Under the pieces are notes generated by a model that did no database searches, was not told the DNA's origin, and was given only the letters and a program-made list of their open reading frames with translations. A stretch of DNA of 5,219 bases from an uncultured Clostridia bacterium. Its GTDB lineage: Bacteria > Bacillota > Clostridia > Oscillospirales > Ruminococcaceae. The stretch is taken from NCBI GenBank assembly GCA_945933905.1, contig CAMEQX010000121.1, positions 1-5,219 on the forward strand, given 5' to 3'. Position 1 is the stretch's first letter; each line of letters opens with the position of its first letter. This document shows, one piece after another, positions 4,535 to 5,219 of this stretch. The position numbers and the translations under genes are program-made.

Positions 4535-5219
4535 TTGAGAAAAATTGCGGGAATTCTGCTGGTTTTGAGCGTGATTTTATTCACTTCTTGTGCGAAAACT
4601 CCCGAAAAATCCGAGGAATATTTCTTCGCGATGGATACATATATGACAATAGAGGCATACGGCGAAGCCTCTCAGAGAGCTGTTTCGCAAGCACGGGCAC
4701 GCGTTGAGGCTCTTGAAAAGCTCTGGTCGGCAACCGATGAAAACAGCGAGATTTACGCGATAAATCACGGTGAAAATCCCGAGCTTTCCGCGGAAACGCT
4801 GGATTTGCTCTCGTTCACGCTTGAGATGTCCGCGAAAACCGACGGTGCGTTTGACGCGACTATTTATCCCGTCCTGACCGCGTGGGGATTTACGACAAGC
4901 GAACATCGTGTTCCCGATGAAAGCGAGCTTGCGGCTCTGCTCAAAAAAGTCGGCTATGAAAAGGTTTCGGCTGACGGTAAGAAAATCACGCTTGAACAGG
5001 GAATGATGCTGGATTTCGGCGGCGCGGCAAAGGGTTACGCAAGCGACGAATGCGCGAGAATTATGCGTGAAAACGGCGTTAAATCCGCGCTGATTAACCT
5101 TGGCGGAAATGTTTATGCGCTCGGGAACCGAGCTGATGGGCAAAAGTGGAAAATCGGTGTTGCCGACCCGCTTGGAAGCTCGGAAAACGCGGGAATTGTG
5201 AGCGTTTCGGACCGCGCGG
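4535..5219 (+). CDS. apbE: FAD:protein FMN transferase (ApbE family), lipoprotein form, C-terminus cut by window edge
   Basis: ApbE enzymes move FMN from FAD onto a threonine of target proteins, such as RnfG/NqrC-type subunits or secreted flavoproteins, outside the cytoplasmic membrane. About 228 residues are visible of an expected 330-350. The N-terminus is a lipoprotein signal peptide: LRK, a hydrophobic run at 4-16, and lipobox FTSC with C19. The domain then shows FAMDTYMT (31-38), LWSATDENSEIYAIN, DGAFDATIYPVLTAWGF (103-119), LDFGGAAKGYASD (159-171), then SALINLGGNVYALG and KIGVADP, all typical of flavin binding in the family. The C-terminal metal-binding region lies beyond the edge. TTG start set by a strong ribosome binding site. 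It diverges from rplJ and has its own promoter. Its acceptor protein is not in the window. A leaderless start at ATG-4511 is a weak alternative. Confidence 0.95.
   Translation, partial: MRKIAGILLVLSVILFTSCAKTPEKSEEYFFAMDTYMTIEAYGEASQRAVSQARARVEALEKLWSATDENSEIYAINHGENPELSAETLDLLSFTLEMSAKTDGAFDATIYPVLTAWGFTTSEHRVPDESELAALLKKVGYEKVSADGKKITLEQGMMLDFGGAAKGYASDECARIMRENGVKSALINLGGNVYALGNRADGQKWKIGVADPLGSSENAGIVSVSDRA

Noticed and set aside
4577..5143. Open frame of 188 codons on the minus strand opposite the apbE-like gene
   Set aside because: The plus-strand frame has a lipoprotein signal and ordered ApbE motifs; the antisense product matches nothing recognisable.

Overview
The window reads as chromosomal DNA from a member of the Bacillota, most likely a clostridial lineage such as Oscillospirales or a relative. 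This rests on full-length Shine-Dalgarno sites close to AAGGAGGTGA, GTG and TTG starts, consensus sigma-A-type promoters (several with an extended TGn -10) in AT-rich gaps, an L10-leader-type regulator in front of rplJ, and moderate-GC coding sequence. The taxon is inferred; there is no rRNA in the window.

Layout, left to right. Positions 1-1589 (minus strand) hold most of the acetolactate synthase large subunit (ilvB), cut by the left edge, with a near-perfect promoter of its own. Diverging from it, 1728-2069 and 2066-2467 (plus strand) are two overlapping genes, each encoding one half of a TauE/SafE (TSUP) type membrane transporter. Their 3' end runs 36 bp into the convergent gene at 2432-2842 (minus), a one-domain EamA/DMT transporter with its own promoter.

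Next come three minus-strand genes read right to left: rplJ (L10, 3759-4265), rplL (L7/L12, 3308-3688) and a small lipoprotein gene (2945-3241). rplJL has a consensus promoter and a leader of about 155 nt with attenuator. rplL is followed by a terminator-like hairpin, the lipoprotein gene, and a stronger terminator. The lipoprotein is the most unusual item: a lipoprotein signal peptide joined directly to a domain clearly homologous to the C-terminal, factor-binding domain of L7/L12, without the L10-binding N-terminal domain. It looks like an old duplicate of rplL that has been moved to the cell surface.

The right end (4535-5219, plus) is the first part of a lipoprotein ApbE-type FAD:protein FMN transferase, divergent from rplJ with back-to-back promoters.

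The blocks are functionally separate: branched-chain amino acid synthesis, two small transporters, the ribosomal stalk, and extracytoplasmic flavinylation. rplJL lacks its usual neighbours (rplK-rplA before it, rpoB after it). No CRISPR arrays, tRNA or rRNA genes or insertion sequences were seen.
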